Source: Paragyromitra xinjiangensis
Lineage: Eukaryota > Ascomycota > Pezizomycetes > Pezizales > Discinaceae
Direction of reading: 5' to 3'
DNA length: 64,000 nt
NCBI GenBank assembly: GCA_038503065.1
Contig: JBCAMK010000005.1
Span: 248,001 to 312,000 of the forward strand
The stretch's first letter is position 1, and every line of letters starts with the position of its first letter. Positions 13,245 through 24,940 of the stretch are shown here, piece after piece. The position numbers and the translations under genes were made by a program. The notes below the pieces were generated by a model. The model searched no databases and was not told the DNA's origin. It saw only the letters and a list, made by a program, of their open reading frames with translations.

Positions 13245-13548
13245 TACTGAGTGCCTGGTTCAATTTTTATTTTACCTTCGTTTTATAAGTTCAAGAATTG
13301 AACCGAGATTTTTATTCACCTCTGATTGACGTCAAGCTAAGTAGCTAAATTTGAAACAATAAACAGTATGCATCATAATTCATTATCAGATCTGCAACAG
13401 GAAAATAAACTCAAAAACCCCGCCGCTGAAAGAAAGCCCAACTCGAGCAATAAACGATATAAAATCACTACCGCCAACCGACCACAGTGCCTCTCAATAA
13501 CCCCAAAAAAGCAAGATAAAAATTTCCAACACCACACTTCATCGCCAC

Positions 13549-16500
13549 CTAAGAGGACTCAAGTATGTTCCTCCTATGCCATGCTCTATTATTACTCGCA
13601 AAATGTCCGTTCTACATCACGGTGAGTCAGATAAACCGAAAACAGCATTGATCTTTGACAGACTTACATATTGTGCCACCTCCCTCTGACTACTCTCCGG
13701 ATCTGTCCAAAACTTCAGCGTCGACATTGGATCCACCGCATCCCGAACCTCCAACGTCATAAGAATCCCGTAAACATTCTGTAGCACTTCATAAATATGC
13801 ATCTCCGGATTCCAATCACGATCAAAAATAGCGTGGCAAATTCGACCATGCTGTACCAGTTAAGTTTTGCCTACGTTTAGTAATAGGGGGAGTGGAATAA
13901 CTTACCTTAGTGATATTTGGATGTAGAACCGGAGTAATGAATCTAGCGGACGGTGCCTGTCGCGGAAATGTATCTCCCATTTCAATATAAAGCACAAATG
14001 TAGCGCTCGCATAAGGCGATGACGGCGGACCCTGCATAACGACTTTCCAGAATCCCATATTGCTTTCTGAGATGTAGACATCCATATACGGGTGCTGGTT
14101 AGCGGCCATCTGACGGACTTCCCGAAGAATAATCCGATGAGCCCCTGAAGCTCCACTCGAGACTGTGTTCGACCGGGAGTTCAAGGTCAGAGCATCCCAG
14201 GAGGCGGTTGATGGAGTACGCGCAGCTATTGTGGTGACGGAACTATGGGAGTATGAGCTGTGGCCGGAGACAACGGAGCTTCTCGAGGAGGGTAGAAAGA
14301 ATTTCGCGCTCTGTCGGAGATCGATGAAGCTGTCGTTTTGATTTGGATGCTCACGACATTGCGGGAAATCAAACGTGCTGGCCATATCGGGAGACTTGGG
14401 GACGGAGTATTGCCATAGATTGTTAATTGGTGTTCGCACAATGTCGGGTCGCATTTTCATATCAACGAAGGTCTCGAGAAGGAAGATTTGAAATAATGCG
14501 CTACGGGTCTTCGGACAGAAGGCGTAGCCCCCGGTGTGCTTGGAGATCTTGAAGAGATCTTGAGTATTTGTAGTACCGATGACGATGGAATCCAACACGA
14601 TGTTTGCATCGTATAGTTCTCGGCAAGCAGTCGAGGCTGTTTGTATCGAGTTATTGTCCTCCCCGTCCGTGAGAGCAATGATGCGGAGTTTTGTTTTTGG
14701 ATTATTGACGCTGAACTTAACCAACATCTCTTTAGCTTTAATTAAAGCATCCCATATCGCCGTTACCCCCGTAGGAGTGATATCCTTGATGCGATCCTTA
14801 AAATCATACAGCACGGGAGTGAGATTCTGGTCAATCGTCACCTCCGTCCTGCCCGAGAACACAACAAGACCTAGGTGTGTTGGGATTTTATATGCCGCCG
14901 TTCTCGCTACGAAATTTTGGAAAACCTCCTGTACTTCAGACAACCTACTTAACTCGCTAAGCGCCACACCGGAAAATCGTGTTCTTGGCATCCAGTCTTG
15001 GTTCATTGCGCTTTGCATACTGCCGCTTCGATCCACACAGATGACGATGGCTTCCTCAGGGGAACTAATGACTCCCGGTACGTCGCTCCCCTCGGTCCAT
15101 GAATCAACTTCCCAGCTATGCGTCTTCTTTCTTTGTACAACGACCGTTTGGAGTTTCTGAGCAAGGAATTGGCCCGGGTCGGTGGATGAGAGAGATTCGG
15201 TTTCGGTTATGACGTTCCAAGTCGTGGGATAGTACTCCCCGCACTCTTGGCTTTGGAGGTCGTATATCGAAACATAACCGTCTTTATTCAGTGAGATAAC
15301 CGGGGGTATAGCTCTCCCGAGCTCGTGCGGCCCGATGAGTTTGAACGTGTCGCTTCGGTTTGTGGAAATAAGAAGGTTATTGAAGTCACTAGGATCAAGG
15401 AGCGGAAGACGCGACTGCTTAGAATGGTTTTCCGAGCCAGCAGGCCAGTCGACATAGTAGTTATTGATCGCATCGTAGCAACCCCATTGTGCCATTGCTA
15501 AGAGCCGGGATTGGATATTGTCATTTCGCTCCCGTGAGACGGAGACCCGGCGAAGTGTTCTATCGTTTGAAGATGAAGCTTGTCCGCCGAGATCTTCCGA
15601 GGCAAAGAATGCGACTGTTTCGGTATGAGTACCGTCGGCTTCGTGTTCTGAAGAAGCATCGTCCAGCTCTGAAATTGTAACGGTGTGGACTAATGCTTGA
15701 TTCGTCCCGGCAGGTTGTTTCGAGGCTTCCGAGTATAATGAATACACCCATGCGAAAATCTGACGTGAGCTCTCGAATATTTCCTCGCGATTGTCCGAAA
15801 TCCATGGAGGAACCATCTCAAGGGCTATCTCTCTGAAACACGTTGCCAATATGGTGCATGGTAACTGTAACAGTTTCTTCTCGTCATAGAGCTGTTGGAA
15901 AGCAGTCAATGCCGGAGGGAAGTGGGTGATATCCCATAGAACTTTCATAATTTCCTGAAGACCTCCCTTGGTTCTGACTTCTCGAAGTAGAACCTTTAAA
16001 CTCGTGAAGAAGGTTGCCGCTCCCCTATCAGTGTGTGCGAATGGCCATGTGGAGTAGGGTTTGCCGGTGCTGAAGGTATCTGATTTCTGCAAAATCACGA
16101 ACAATTCCAGTGGGTTTGTTGCCGTTCCTTCTAATTGAAGGTCGGCAAGGGTTACCGAATCGGAATCGGTAGTAGAAAGGTGACAAGTCGCGAGAAACAG
16201 CTCTGCGGTTGTACCTGAAAGTGGTTTTTCCTCCCCAGGAAACAACCCCCTATATAATCGACTGAAGGCGACCACTTTCAACTCCGATATCGTTGTTCTC
16301 GACGGGAAAGGAGTAAAATCGGAAGCGATATCCAATAACCGAGGCGATCCAATAGCTCGAGCAGCAGTAATCCATCGCACATAGACTTGGTAGTTCCTTG
16401 CTTGGGGTTGGCTTGCCCCCGCATACTGCAGAATAGTTAGAATTGACATCTATACGAACTAGCATCTATCTCTCGGAACTTACAATCGTAGTCGTTTGCA

Positions 16501-16885
16501 GCGTATGCTCAAGAGAAACCAGCCAAAAAGTATTGTCATCCGCAAGATCTAACACATCCTCCACAAGATCTTCTTCAAAAGCAATTGGCCCATCCCTAGC
16601 GCCTAAATGAAGCACTGTATTATCTTCCGCGTATGGCAAACGTAGGACTTTCGCACGCCGCAACGCTTCCGATTGAAGTTGCGATACAGTGGATGACGCA
16701 TCGAGAGGAATAATGATTTTCGATCCGTTCGGTAATACAACAAAAACTCGCACCCGCCCATGAGTGGAAGAGCGATAACTGGACGCTTCTGAAGGTGGAT
16801 TCGTAGAAAGCGGGGGGTCGGAATATGGGACGATAGAGCTGGATTGTCCCGCCGTGCTGCCTAGGGATAATCTGAATGGATTCAT
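13549..16885 (-). CDS. UBL-VWA-UBC fusion, probable E2 ubiquitin-conjugating enzyme
   Basis: Four exons (16885-16484, 16425-13906, 13850-13668, 13611-13549) join in frame to 1055 residues. The phase-0 introns of 58, 55 and 56 nt start GTAAGT and end CAG, CAG and TAG; the first contains CTAAC. Residues 43-126 resemble a ubiquitin-like domain, with no terminal Gly-Gly. Residues about 135-590 are unrecognised. Residues about 592-791 form a VWA domain with a complete MIDAS: DRSGS at 599-603, Thr689 in GVT, Asp721 in LTDGED. A Ser-rich linker leads to a UBC fold from about 898, with GPPSSPY, HPN at 969-971 and the predicted catalytic cysteine C979 in HGRIC, eight residues after the HPN Asn as in canonical E2s, then DRDWNP. 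The E2 core is split by introns two codons after HPNI and before the last helix. It probably conjugates ubiquitin, with UBL and VWA as targeting or binding modules. The start has ATG at 16885 with no better upstream choice. Confidence 0.88.
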
Positions 16886-18187
16886 GGTCTTGATGCAACT
16901 GAGGGATGAGTTGAAAAAGTTCGGACAAAAATCAATTCTTAAATTGATATTTCCGGGGATTTGTCCGCCTTGTGCGGGGATAATAAGAAGGCTGAGCTAT
17001 GGATTCGTAGATTTGTGCTACGAGAGCTATGATTACGACTGTGGAGTTTCGTGCAACCATTTTTGTTTTTTTCTAGGCGTTAGAGACTTAGTAGGGGATT
17101 GTGGTTGGTTAACGAGCAGTTTTCAGGCAACCACAGTTAGGCAGCCCGCCCAATCCATGGGTTAGCGCATGGTCTAAAACTCTCAAAATTAATGCTAGTT
17201 GACGAAAAGAGAAGGGAATAGTAGAAGATTACGTGATTCGCAGGCCTTATCAGCACGTATCTATAGGTTAGATAAAGGGGCATTATTTCGTCCCTCATTT
17301 TGGCAGCTGCCGTACGGGAGCTTATTTCGACCCTAAACACCTGTGGATTGTTAATTACTTGTAAAATCATGATAGGTACTATGAACTAAGCGTAGGAATT
17401 ACACCTACAACTACTGAGCCCCGATCCTATTCTAGCAAGTACCAGTAGAGATACCTCGGTAGTGCAAAAAATACTAAGCTAAAGAGACGCAACCGAAAAC
17501 TCCAAACTAGCGTATATTCGCTGTTCATCAGGAAGCACCTTAAAAATTCCTGAGATTCCTGTCAGCGCCCACGAATATGCTATCGCACCGTTCGCATGCT
17601 GTATCAGGTTGCAGGTTGCTTAGTTTGTGATGAAGTACTCCCGCAGAGCCGCATGAAGAGCCTCACTGAACCTAACGCCAAGATTGTGAGATGAGTAAGA
17701 GCCGCAACTAACACGAATACCTCCGTGCTGTTTTGGGGACCCCGTCTATCTTGATCTTCGCGTACACCTCGTAAAGTTGTATAAGGAAAACAAAAACCCT
17801 TGCTTTTTGCTAAAAGCCTGGGTAGATTGGATATGTATGACAGCCAAGGATTGCGGTAGAAGGAAGAGGCGGGAACCTTTCTGCATTCCAACAAAATGGA
17901 CGCTGATTGTCAAAATTTGCGTTAGCAATTTGTAGATTGTTCAACTCCCGTGGTTATTGATATGGAAAGACCGAGAGGTATTCCACTCATCTCATTAGTG
18001 GAGGTAAGAGCCGTTCTTAAGGTTGAACATGTAGGGGGCAGTATTTCTCTGCAGGTAAAACTTCATGGGTAAGCGGAAATGCTGTTTAGACAGGGTATTG
18101 TGCTATCCACGTCCTGGGTTATAGCCTTAGAGTTTATTTGAACTAGATCCATCTCGTTACCCTCTGTCGTCTCGTAGGTTAAGTGAA
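16886..18187. other. No gene seen
   Basis: Upstream of the UBL-VWA-UBC gene and therefore likely to hold its promoter. Frames at 16854-17165 (+) and 17604-17894 (-) have no recognisable features. No divergent gene was identified. Confidence 0.5.
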
Positions 18188-18697
18188 TCAATAGTCATGA
18201 GCATCGACCTTAGGTACCCCTTGGGAGTAGAAATATCCGAGCGCAGTAGAGATTAACTCGGGTTTGTGGTTAGCAGGTGCTGTTGCTAGTCCAACCTTAA
18301 GCGGTAGAGCCGCAACCAACAGTGCCAGTATTATGGGTGTAGGGGAAAGTCTGTGACCGGTGGCGGTGCCACGCCAGTTCTTCCCTTCACCTTTAACACT
18401 TTGGGGCTCTTCTTTCGTTGAGCAACCCTTAATTTCCTTTATCTCTGAAGCCTCTCTACTTTCTGTAAGGTTTAAGTCTTGAGTTGAGTTGGCGGTCAAG
18501 TTTTGCAGCACGGCTACCGGTGACGGACTTTTCCCCACCCTCGAAGTACAACTCCCAATAAGATACGAACGCCACAGACCAAGCCACCAAGCTAGAAGAG
18601 CGAGAGAATAGCCACCATTCGTGCTAGCGGCAAAGTGTTGGTTGCCGTGGTTACGATTGTTCCGCTCATAAATCCCCTCTTCGAGAGCCATATTCAT
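18188..18697 (-). CDS. Hypothetical protein, two hydrophobic stretches
   Basis: An uninterrupted ATG frame of 169 residues, beginning MNMALEEGIYERNN. It has one hydrophobic stretch near residues 29-48 (YSLALLAWWLGLW) and another near 118-137 (PIILALLVAALPL), separated by a charged Ser/Lys/Glu-rich segment. No family is recognised. It could be a membrane protein, one exon of a decayed gene, or chance. Length and two plausible membrane segments are the only support. Confidence 0.25.
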   Translation of the reverse strand: MNMALEEGIYERNNRNHGNQHFAASTNGGYSLALLAWWLGLWRSYLIGSCTSRVGKSPSPVAVLQNLTANSTQDLNLTESREASEIKEIKGCSTKEEPQSVKGEGKNWRGTATGHRLSPTPIILALLVAALPLKVGLATAPANHKPELISTALGYFYSQGVPKVDAHDY

Positions 18698-19551
18698 ACA
18701 TGTATATACTCTCTAATGTGCGAATTAAAGCAGCTATATAGAGGCGGGTGATTTTGTTCTGACCAACATCACAACCAATATCTGCTGCTGATACTAAGCA
18801 GATGAGACGAAACAACACTAAGTACAGCTCAGCGTACATCTCTAATAATCTATTCTGCATGAGATTTTGTCAAGTAGTCAAAGAAAAGACGAACAACCTG
18901 GATCTCTTACATACCTCATTCCATATTCTCATCCTATTGCACCGCCGCCCCGTAACCGTTCGTTATATCATTTTCGCATCCCCCCACCAAGATACATCCT
19001 ATCGTTCGTCCAATCCGGAAGAGATCTATTACAACGCAACGTCAGTTGTATATAAAAGTGAATAAATATTAACCCGGGATGAGCAAGATGCTCGTCTTAT
19101 GGGTGGTGACTACTAGCTACTATTCGTCCGTCAACAGTTAACAGTTTTTGAATATTTTTCGGTGGTGCGTTGAAACACTTTAGAAGAGCCTTACCTGTTT
19201 TAGCAGCGAAACTGTGTAATTTGTTATGCACTGTATGTAGGACATCACTCTACGCTTTTCTCACTTCATACCAACCCTCCTCGGTGAATTATTTTCACCA
19301 CTGACGGCCTTAACTCTCAAAAAATTTCGATCTACCTATAACAACTTCCGTTCTCCTTTCCACCCTCAGATCTCAACTCTTGCTCTCCTGCTTGGTTTCT
19401 TTCGTCCAACCCCCCAGTCAAATCCTCATCTGCGATTTGATTTTCTCCTCGAGTCCAATCCTCTCTGTTCGATCCCGACTCCCATCCCAATCTCTATTCA
19501 TCCTCTCCTCCAACCATCCAATCTCTGAAAAGAACCTCGCAACCTCCAACA

Positions 19552-21174
19552 ATGACTCCCAACCGCCCCTCATTCACCATATTCCTAACTCCCCCCCCGG
19601 AAGATCAACCCTCCCAACATCAAAGGCAATCCCCTACATCCTCAACGACCACGCCGTATAGCACCTCCTCCCCCCTCCTGAACGCGCGCCTCGAAGAGGC
19701 TAGACTCGCTATGCAGCAGAGGAAAGAATGGGAAGAGTTACTGAAGCATCGTAAACTCCACCCCACGCTCCCCGCGTACGACACGGCCTTCCTATCACCC
19801 TTATCGGCAGCAAAGAGTCGTAGGCGTCGAAGATCGAGGCCTCGGAGAAGCCGAAATAGATCAGATGTTGCTGATACGAGTGCGAGTCGTTCGGTTCCGA
19901 GAGAGAATGTGGTTGCTCCCGTCACAAATAATGGTGGTTTGCAGAGGATTGCAGAGAGCGGTCGGGATTCTGGAGTGAGTGGGGAGAATGTGGGCCAGAG
20001 GCCAAGTGATGTGGCTAAGGCCATTGAGTCCGCTGAAATCAATCAGCAAGATAAGATGGAACCCTTTTCTGCCAAGAGAATCCAGAGATCTTCGGAGCCA
20101 AACCAGAAGGCGTGTGAGGGTGTTTTTGCTAGTGAGCAGCCAATTGGGTTGAGCGCGGGTGAGGGACCTTCGGGCTTTTATCCTGGATCCGCCACCAATA
20201 GACTGGGCATGTCTCAAGGCATGAGGGATAGGGAGCACACCGAAGAGAGGGTTGCCATTGAAGGGGACAAAACTGTCCGTAAAGCTACGAGGGGCAGGTA
20301 TGTAAGGAAAGTGTGGAGACCCACGCTTATTCGGCAAGTCATCATCTGCCGAATCTACTTCAAGCGGAAAGTAGCCACGGACGAGAACCCCGAAGACTTC
20401 ATAGTCACTCCTCCAGAGCCAAGCATCCCACAGATCGAGAGCGGGAGTTTTCTGGCAGCACCAAAGCCGAGAAAAATCAAGGCTATCTATCCTGAGCCCA
20501 GCGGGGAAGGCGGATTGGAGGGTGGGTGTGACGAGCGCAATCTCGGAAGGAGATTTGCAGGAATCGACGCCATCATGTTTTCCAGCATGGTGGTGGAGAG
20601 GAGCGAGAGGGGTATGACGTTTGAGTCTCAGCTCAACAATGTCGCGAGGACTGTCGACAAACGCTACGAGGCCGAGGATAGCAGTCATCCCGTAAACCAA
20701 CTACACCCCGCCTCGCCCACCCCCAAAGGCTCCATTCCGAGCAACCCTCACTCCAACCTGTATACCGCCCTACCAATAACCGGAGATGTGGGCCGCAAGA
20801 TCGAAGATCCGGTCGCCTCCACCAATATCCTACCTGGTATTGGCCAAGAGACTGCCGAGCAACTCTCGAGCTCCCTTCTACCGAAGGCTGAAAACCAAGT
20901 CTCCACGGGTTCCAAGAAGATCGGATTTTTAAAACAGTACTTCCGGAAATCGAAGCAGCACTTTCCTCCCCCTGCAGGACAGAACCTACCCAGCAGCGTC
21001 CCTGGAAATCGGTCACAATCCGCAAAGTGCAATGGGGGCCCGTACCCGCCGGGGCCTACGGGAAGGCGTTTGCGGTCGACGTTGAAAGACCTGCTGAAAA
21101 CCCATTGCCGTGGAATGGCGGGCTGTTCGTGGGAATCGACTGGATTGGGAGGTGGTTTTGTGTTCCTGAACTAG
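19552..21174 (+). CDS. Unrecognised basic protein, paralog 1
   Basis: A single-exon frame of 540 residues with ATG in good context (CCAACAATGACTCC) after a long pyrimidine-rich leader. The N-terminus (TPNRPSFTIFLTPPPEDQ) matches the neighbouring gene, followed by a conserved block (LLKHRKLHPTLPAYD near 64-77). SPLSAAKSRRRRRSRPRRSR (82-101) looks like a nuclear localisation signal. The best conserved core is RYVRKVWRPTLIRQVIICRI (249-268), followed by YFKRK. Downstream, IYPEPS and RRFAGIDAIMF are also shared. The C-terminus has LRSTLKDLLKTHCRG. The middle and C-terminal parts are Ser/Pro-rich and probably disordered. Compared with paralog 2 it lacks about 150 residues, including the segment that holds the intron there. 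No known domain was recognised; a nuclear role is only inferred from the basic run. Confidence 0.8.
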   Translation: MTPNRPSFTIFLTPPPEDQPSQHQRQSPTSSTTTPYSTSSPLLNARLEEARLAMQQRKEWEELLKHRKLHPTLPAYDTAFLSPLSAAKSRRRRRSRPRRSRNRSDVADTSASRSVPRENVVAPVTNNGGLQRIAESGRDSGVSGENVGQRPSDVAKAIESAEINQQDKMEPFSAKRIQRSSEPNQKACEGVFASEQPIGLSAGEGPSGFYPGSATNRLGMSQGMRDREHTEERVAIEGDKTVRKATRGRYVRKVWRPTLIRQVIICRIYFKRKVATDENPEDFIVTPPEPSIPQIESGSFLAAPKPRKIKAIYPEPSGEGGLEGGCDERNLGRRFAGIDAIMFSSMVVERSERGMTFESQLNNVARTVDKRYEAEDSSHPVNQLHPASPTPKGSIPSNPHSNLYTALPITGDVGRKIEDPVASTNILPGIGQETAEQLSSSLLPKAENQVSTGSKKIGFLKQYFRKSKQHFPPPAGQNLPSSVPGNRSQSAKCNGGPYPPGPTGRRLRSTLKDLLKTHCRGMAGCSWESTGLGGGFVFLN

Positions 21175-22065
21175 GACCGGCTGCGGTGACCTTTTGGTTA
21201 GCTCGATCGTTCTTCTCAATTCGTGATGTTTTTTCATCTTCTTTGCTTCTCTGATTTAAATGGTAACTTTCCTGTTAACTTCTGTCGTCGATCAATTTGC
21301 TTTTTAATTGTTTTTCATCTTTCTTCTCCTGTATCGAATTTTCTGAGCTTCTGCTCTTATTTCTGTTAAATTTGTTTCCACTTTAAAAGTTTTGCTTTAG
21401 TTTTGTTTTTTGTTTTAATATAAATCAATCTCCACTTCATCTCCAATGTTAGACATGGGTATTCGTAATCCCAAAACTCTAGTATCTCTATTTGGTCGTA
21501 CGTTCACGAGTAGCGCATAGCAATAGCGACGATAGTAATATATAATGTAGCTCACGACTAATATAGCGGGATTAAATCACGCATCATGTCTCGGTGGAGA
21601 TGAAACCCGATGATTGGAGCTTCATAAGATATCACTCGACGAATTCTCCGCTTTGCTGAAATTAGAAATTGATCGACGCCGCGGGATCTTGATAAGCACC
21701 ACCGGCGACTGAACTCTGTTTTAATTCTTTCATTAATGATTACTCTTAGTATGTACTGATAGTTTATTTAATGGGTTCTCATTGATCTAAATATTTTTCG
21801 TTGACATGTTCAAACACTCTAGAAAGCACGTAATAACACTAACAGTAAATCCGTTATAACCAGCGATATCACTCCCCACTCTCCCAACTTCATACCAACC
21901 TCCACAGTGAATCAGATTCACCACTGACCGTCCCAACAACGCCTACAGCATCTTGATTCACCTGCATCAATCTCCCAATCCCTCAAAATCCTCGAAATTC
22001 ATCTCTCTCCCAAATACTTCTTTCCCCCATCAAACCCCAATTTCTCTCTCCCCCTCAAACATCCA

Positions 22066-24124
22066 ATGTCTCCTAACCCGCCAAAGTTCGTCATCACCCT
22101 GACCCCCCCGTCCGAAGACCAAGTCGCCCTCCAGCACCACAGACAAATCTCCTCCATAGCCATGCCCTCCGGCATGCAATACTCCCCCCTCCTTGAAGCC
22201 CGGCTCAAAGAGCATCGCAAGGCTATCGAAGAGAAAAAACAATGGGACGAGCTCATGAAGCATCGTCGGCTTCGGCCAACCCTGCCCGAGTATGACTTGG
22301 GGCATCTCTCACCCCTTTCGGCGGCAAGAAGCCGTAAATCCAGAAGGTCGAGGCCTAGAAGGAGTAGGAGAAGCGCTCCGGCTGCCACCGAGGGTGGAAA
22401 TGATCCGGTTGGTGGTCAGGATACGAATATGCCTGCCAGTAATGGCCATGGCCCGAGCGGTGGGGAGGTTCGTCAAGATTCGGGAGTTCGTGGAGAGAAT
22501 GTGGGCCAGAGGCCAAGAGATGAAAAGGTGTATTGCCCGAGGCTCGCCTCTGCTGGTCAGAGTGCAGCTGAGGAAGCAGGAGCTGCTATTACGAGCAGCA
22601 CTGCACGCAAGCAACCTCCAAGGCCGAGGTATGTAAGGAGGGTTTGGCGGCCGACGCTCATTAGGCAGGTTATCATCTGCCGTATTTACTTCAAGAGAAG
22701 GGCAACCGCAGACGAAGCCGTCCCAGCAGGGAATACCCCAGCCGCTCACCAACCCGAAGACCTCACAGTCAGCCAGCGGGAGCCCAGCGTCCCACAGGTA
22801 ATCGCTTGTGGCAGCGCTGCGGCAGCACTAGAGCTGAAGAGAGCTGTCAGGGCGATATACCCTGAGCCTAGCAAGGAGGATGGGAGGAACAACAGGGGAG
22901 ATTTCAGCAGGAGATTCGGGGGAATTGACGCGATCCTCTTTGGTGATATGGAGGTTATGAGGAGTGGAGAGAGTGCCTTGTTTGGTTCTCGGGCGAACGA
23001 AAACGTCGATAATTCCCTCACCGCTCTCGAAACATCCGCTCTCGATACTACTACCGTTCAAACACCTGCCGGAGATGGAGATATCGCAGCTGAGGAAGCA
23101 ACCCAAGAAGTGGAAGAGGTGGCTACGAATGAGCAGAATGTAAGCGGGAATAATAGAGCCAACACCTACACAGACGAGGAGTGTCTTAGAGTCAACGACT
23201 TGACTTCAAACAACGAGTCTTCAGGTTTCATCACAGGTATGATATTATCTTGAATTTTCTTGGATACTCGAAACATAGCGGAAACTAATAGCTTTGATTG
23301 CAGTGAATAAAACCAGAGAGTTTGATGAGTCCGATTCTTCCGTTGGCACTGTCAAGGAAAGGACTGCGGATGACCTCGAATGCCATATCATTGACCCTGT
23401 TGGCGAACACTCATCCGTCCCAGCCATCGCTAAGTGCATCACCACTAGCAAGAGCGATATCGTGAATCCGAAATGTGGCGATAGTGGTAAAGTTACTCCC
23501 ATCGACGAACAGCGTCTCATCCGGCCTGTGCTCACCCGTACCAACGCCCGTCACATCCATCCAAGTACCGCTGACCACAATAACAACGTCGAGAGATGCG
23601 AGGAGGTTGAATATACCAGTCCTCCAGCCAGCCAACCACACCTCCTTTCACCCACCCTCAACAGAACCACCCCAAACAACCCCCACTCCGACTCGTATAC
23701 CACTCTCCTAGAAAGTGAAGATACGCGTCACAGCAACATCGATGATCCGGTCGTCGCTCCAGACGTCTTGCCTCCAATCGGCCAGGAGACTGTCGAACGC
23801 CTTTCGAGTACCTCTCCCGAAAAGAACAACCCCATCGGACGAGTCTCCTCGAGGTTGAAAAAAGCTGGGCTTCTGAGCTTATTCTCTAAGTCGCACAATG
23901 CCGCATCTCCCCTGGCAGGGCAGAATACCCATCGCAACGTCGTCGGATCCAACGGATCGGAGTCCTCCACAAACAGAGGAGACTTGCCAGCAGCAGGACT
24001 TAAGAAACATAATCTCCGTTCAGCATTGAAACACTTGTTGAGAGCACAAGCACGTTCAATCGCGAGCTATCCATGGGCATCAAGTGGTTTTGGTAATGAC
24101 TTTATGTTCATCAACCACGTCTAG
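22066..24124 (+). CDS. Unrecognised basic protein, paralog 2
   Basis: Two exons (22066-23236 and 23304-24124) join through a phase-1 intron of 67 nt (GTATGA...ACTAATA...TTGCAG) to 663 residues. The first exon alone would end soon after the donor, and the second continues the family C-terminus, which supports the splice. The N-terminus (SPNPPKFVITLTPPSEDQ), the basic stretch SPLSAARSRKSRRSRPRRSR (82-101), the core RYVRRVWRPTLIRQVIICRI (188-207) followed by YFKRR, RRFGGIDAILF, IGQETVERLSS and the C-terminal LRSALKHLLRAQARS all align with paralog 1. A Glu/Asn/Thr-rich region flanking the intron is absent from paralog 1. Function unknown; probably nuclear from the basic run. It could be a lineage-restricted family. 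Confidence 0.82.
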
Positions 24125-24940
24125 AAACATTCGCAGCGACCTTTCGACATCCCGACCGTTAGATCTCTGCGCTCGCTCATAAAAACAATCCTACACCAAA
24201 TCCTCTTAGTCTTCCGTCCGAGCAACCACTATTATTAGTTTCTGTGGTTTACCTTTTCGCGGTCAGGTGGTGACTCTTTTTCACTTTTCTGGTCGGCGAG
24301 TTGCTGGTCATGCATCGGGCCCTGTCTGGAATTTGTTGAGCTTTCTCCGCTATTTCTTTTGCATGTGTTTTTCTTGAAGTGTTTTCTCTAAGTTCTGTTT
24401 TTGATTTCTCTTTAACTTTTGCATTCGAAAAATTTGCAATCGTGTATCGCTTTTCCTTTTATCTGTTAGATGTGTTTTCAAAAGTTTTTGTTTCGTTCCG
24501 TTTCGTCTTTTAATTTGATATAAATAAATCTTCACTTCATCTCCAACGTTAGACGAGCGCATCCGTGGTCCCAGAACTCTAGATTATCCACTGGTAGCCT
24601 CATTTTCCCTAGGCTGAGTAATACTTGTCTTTGTTAAGCAACGTCACGAAATATCACTCGATAATTTCTAGGCTATGCTGAAAAGAGAAATTGATCGACA
24701 TCACCTTCTCTTCAAGCGTTATCGCCAGCAACGGATCCTCCTTTCAGTTCTTTAAGTGCTCCGATAGCTTATATGCTATCTCTCTGTCACCTCTAAAACA
24801 CTCGCTTTATCTCCTGGTCCTAGGGTTGAGTCGGCTCGGAGTGCTATTGATGAAGTTTTACGTTCGAAGTCGCTGCTGCACTTTTATGGGGGTAACTAAT
24901 CGCTAGCTCTATACATCGAGAGTGCAAAAAGATGTATTTA

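Larger units (their letters stand above)
19165..24745 (+). repeat. Segmental tandem duplication carrying two paralogs
   Basis: Unit 1 (about 19165-21755) and unit 2 (about 21800-24745) match outside the coding regions too. Upstream, both carry GTTGAAACACTTTAGAA or GTTCAAACACTCTAGAA and later a TCACCACTGACSGYC block before the ATG. Downstream, both share a T-rich stretch, CACTTCATCTCCAAYGTTAGAC, CCCAGAACTCTAG or CCCAAAACTCTAG, and AGAAATTGATCGAC. The flanks are clearly homologous but diverged, so the duplication is not recent. Boundaries are approximate. Confidence 0.75.

Noticed and set aside
14579..15160. 193-codon frame on + opposite the VWA gene
   Set aside because: It is antisense to the VWA coding sequence, which has clear motifs and matched introns; the frame is a by-product.
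16386..16449. Separate start MSILTILQ for the VWA gene
   Set aside because: The codons lie within a 58-nt intron with GTAAGT, CTAAC and CTGCAG, and splicing joins the UBL exon to the VWA exon in phase.
19861..20700. 279-codon frame on - opposite paralog 1
   Set aside because: Antisense to a conserved coding sequence. The paralog at 22066 keeps the plus-strand protein, not this frame.
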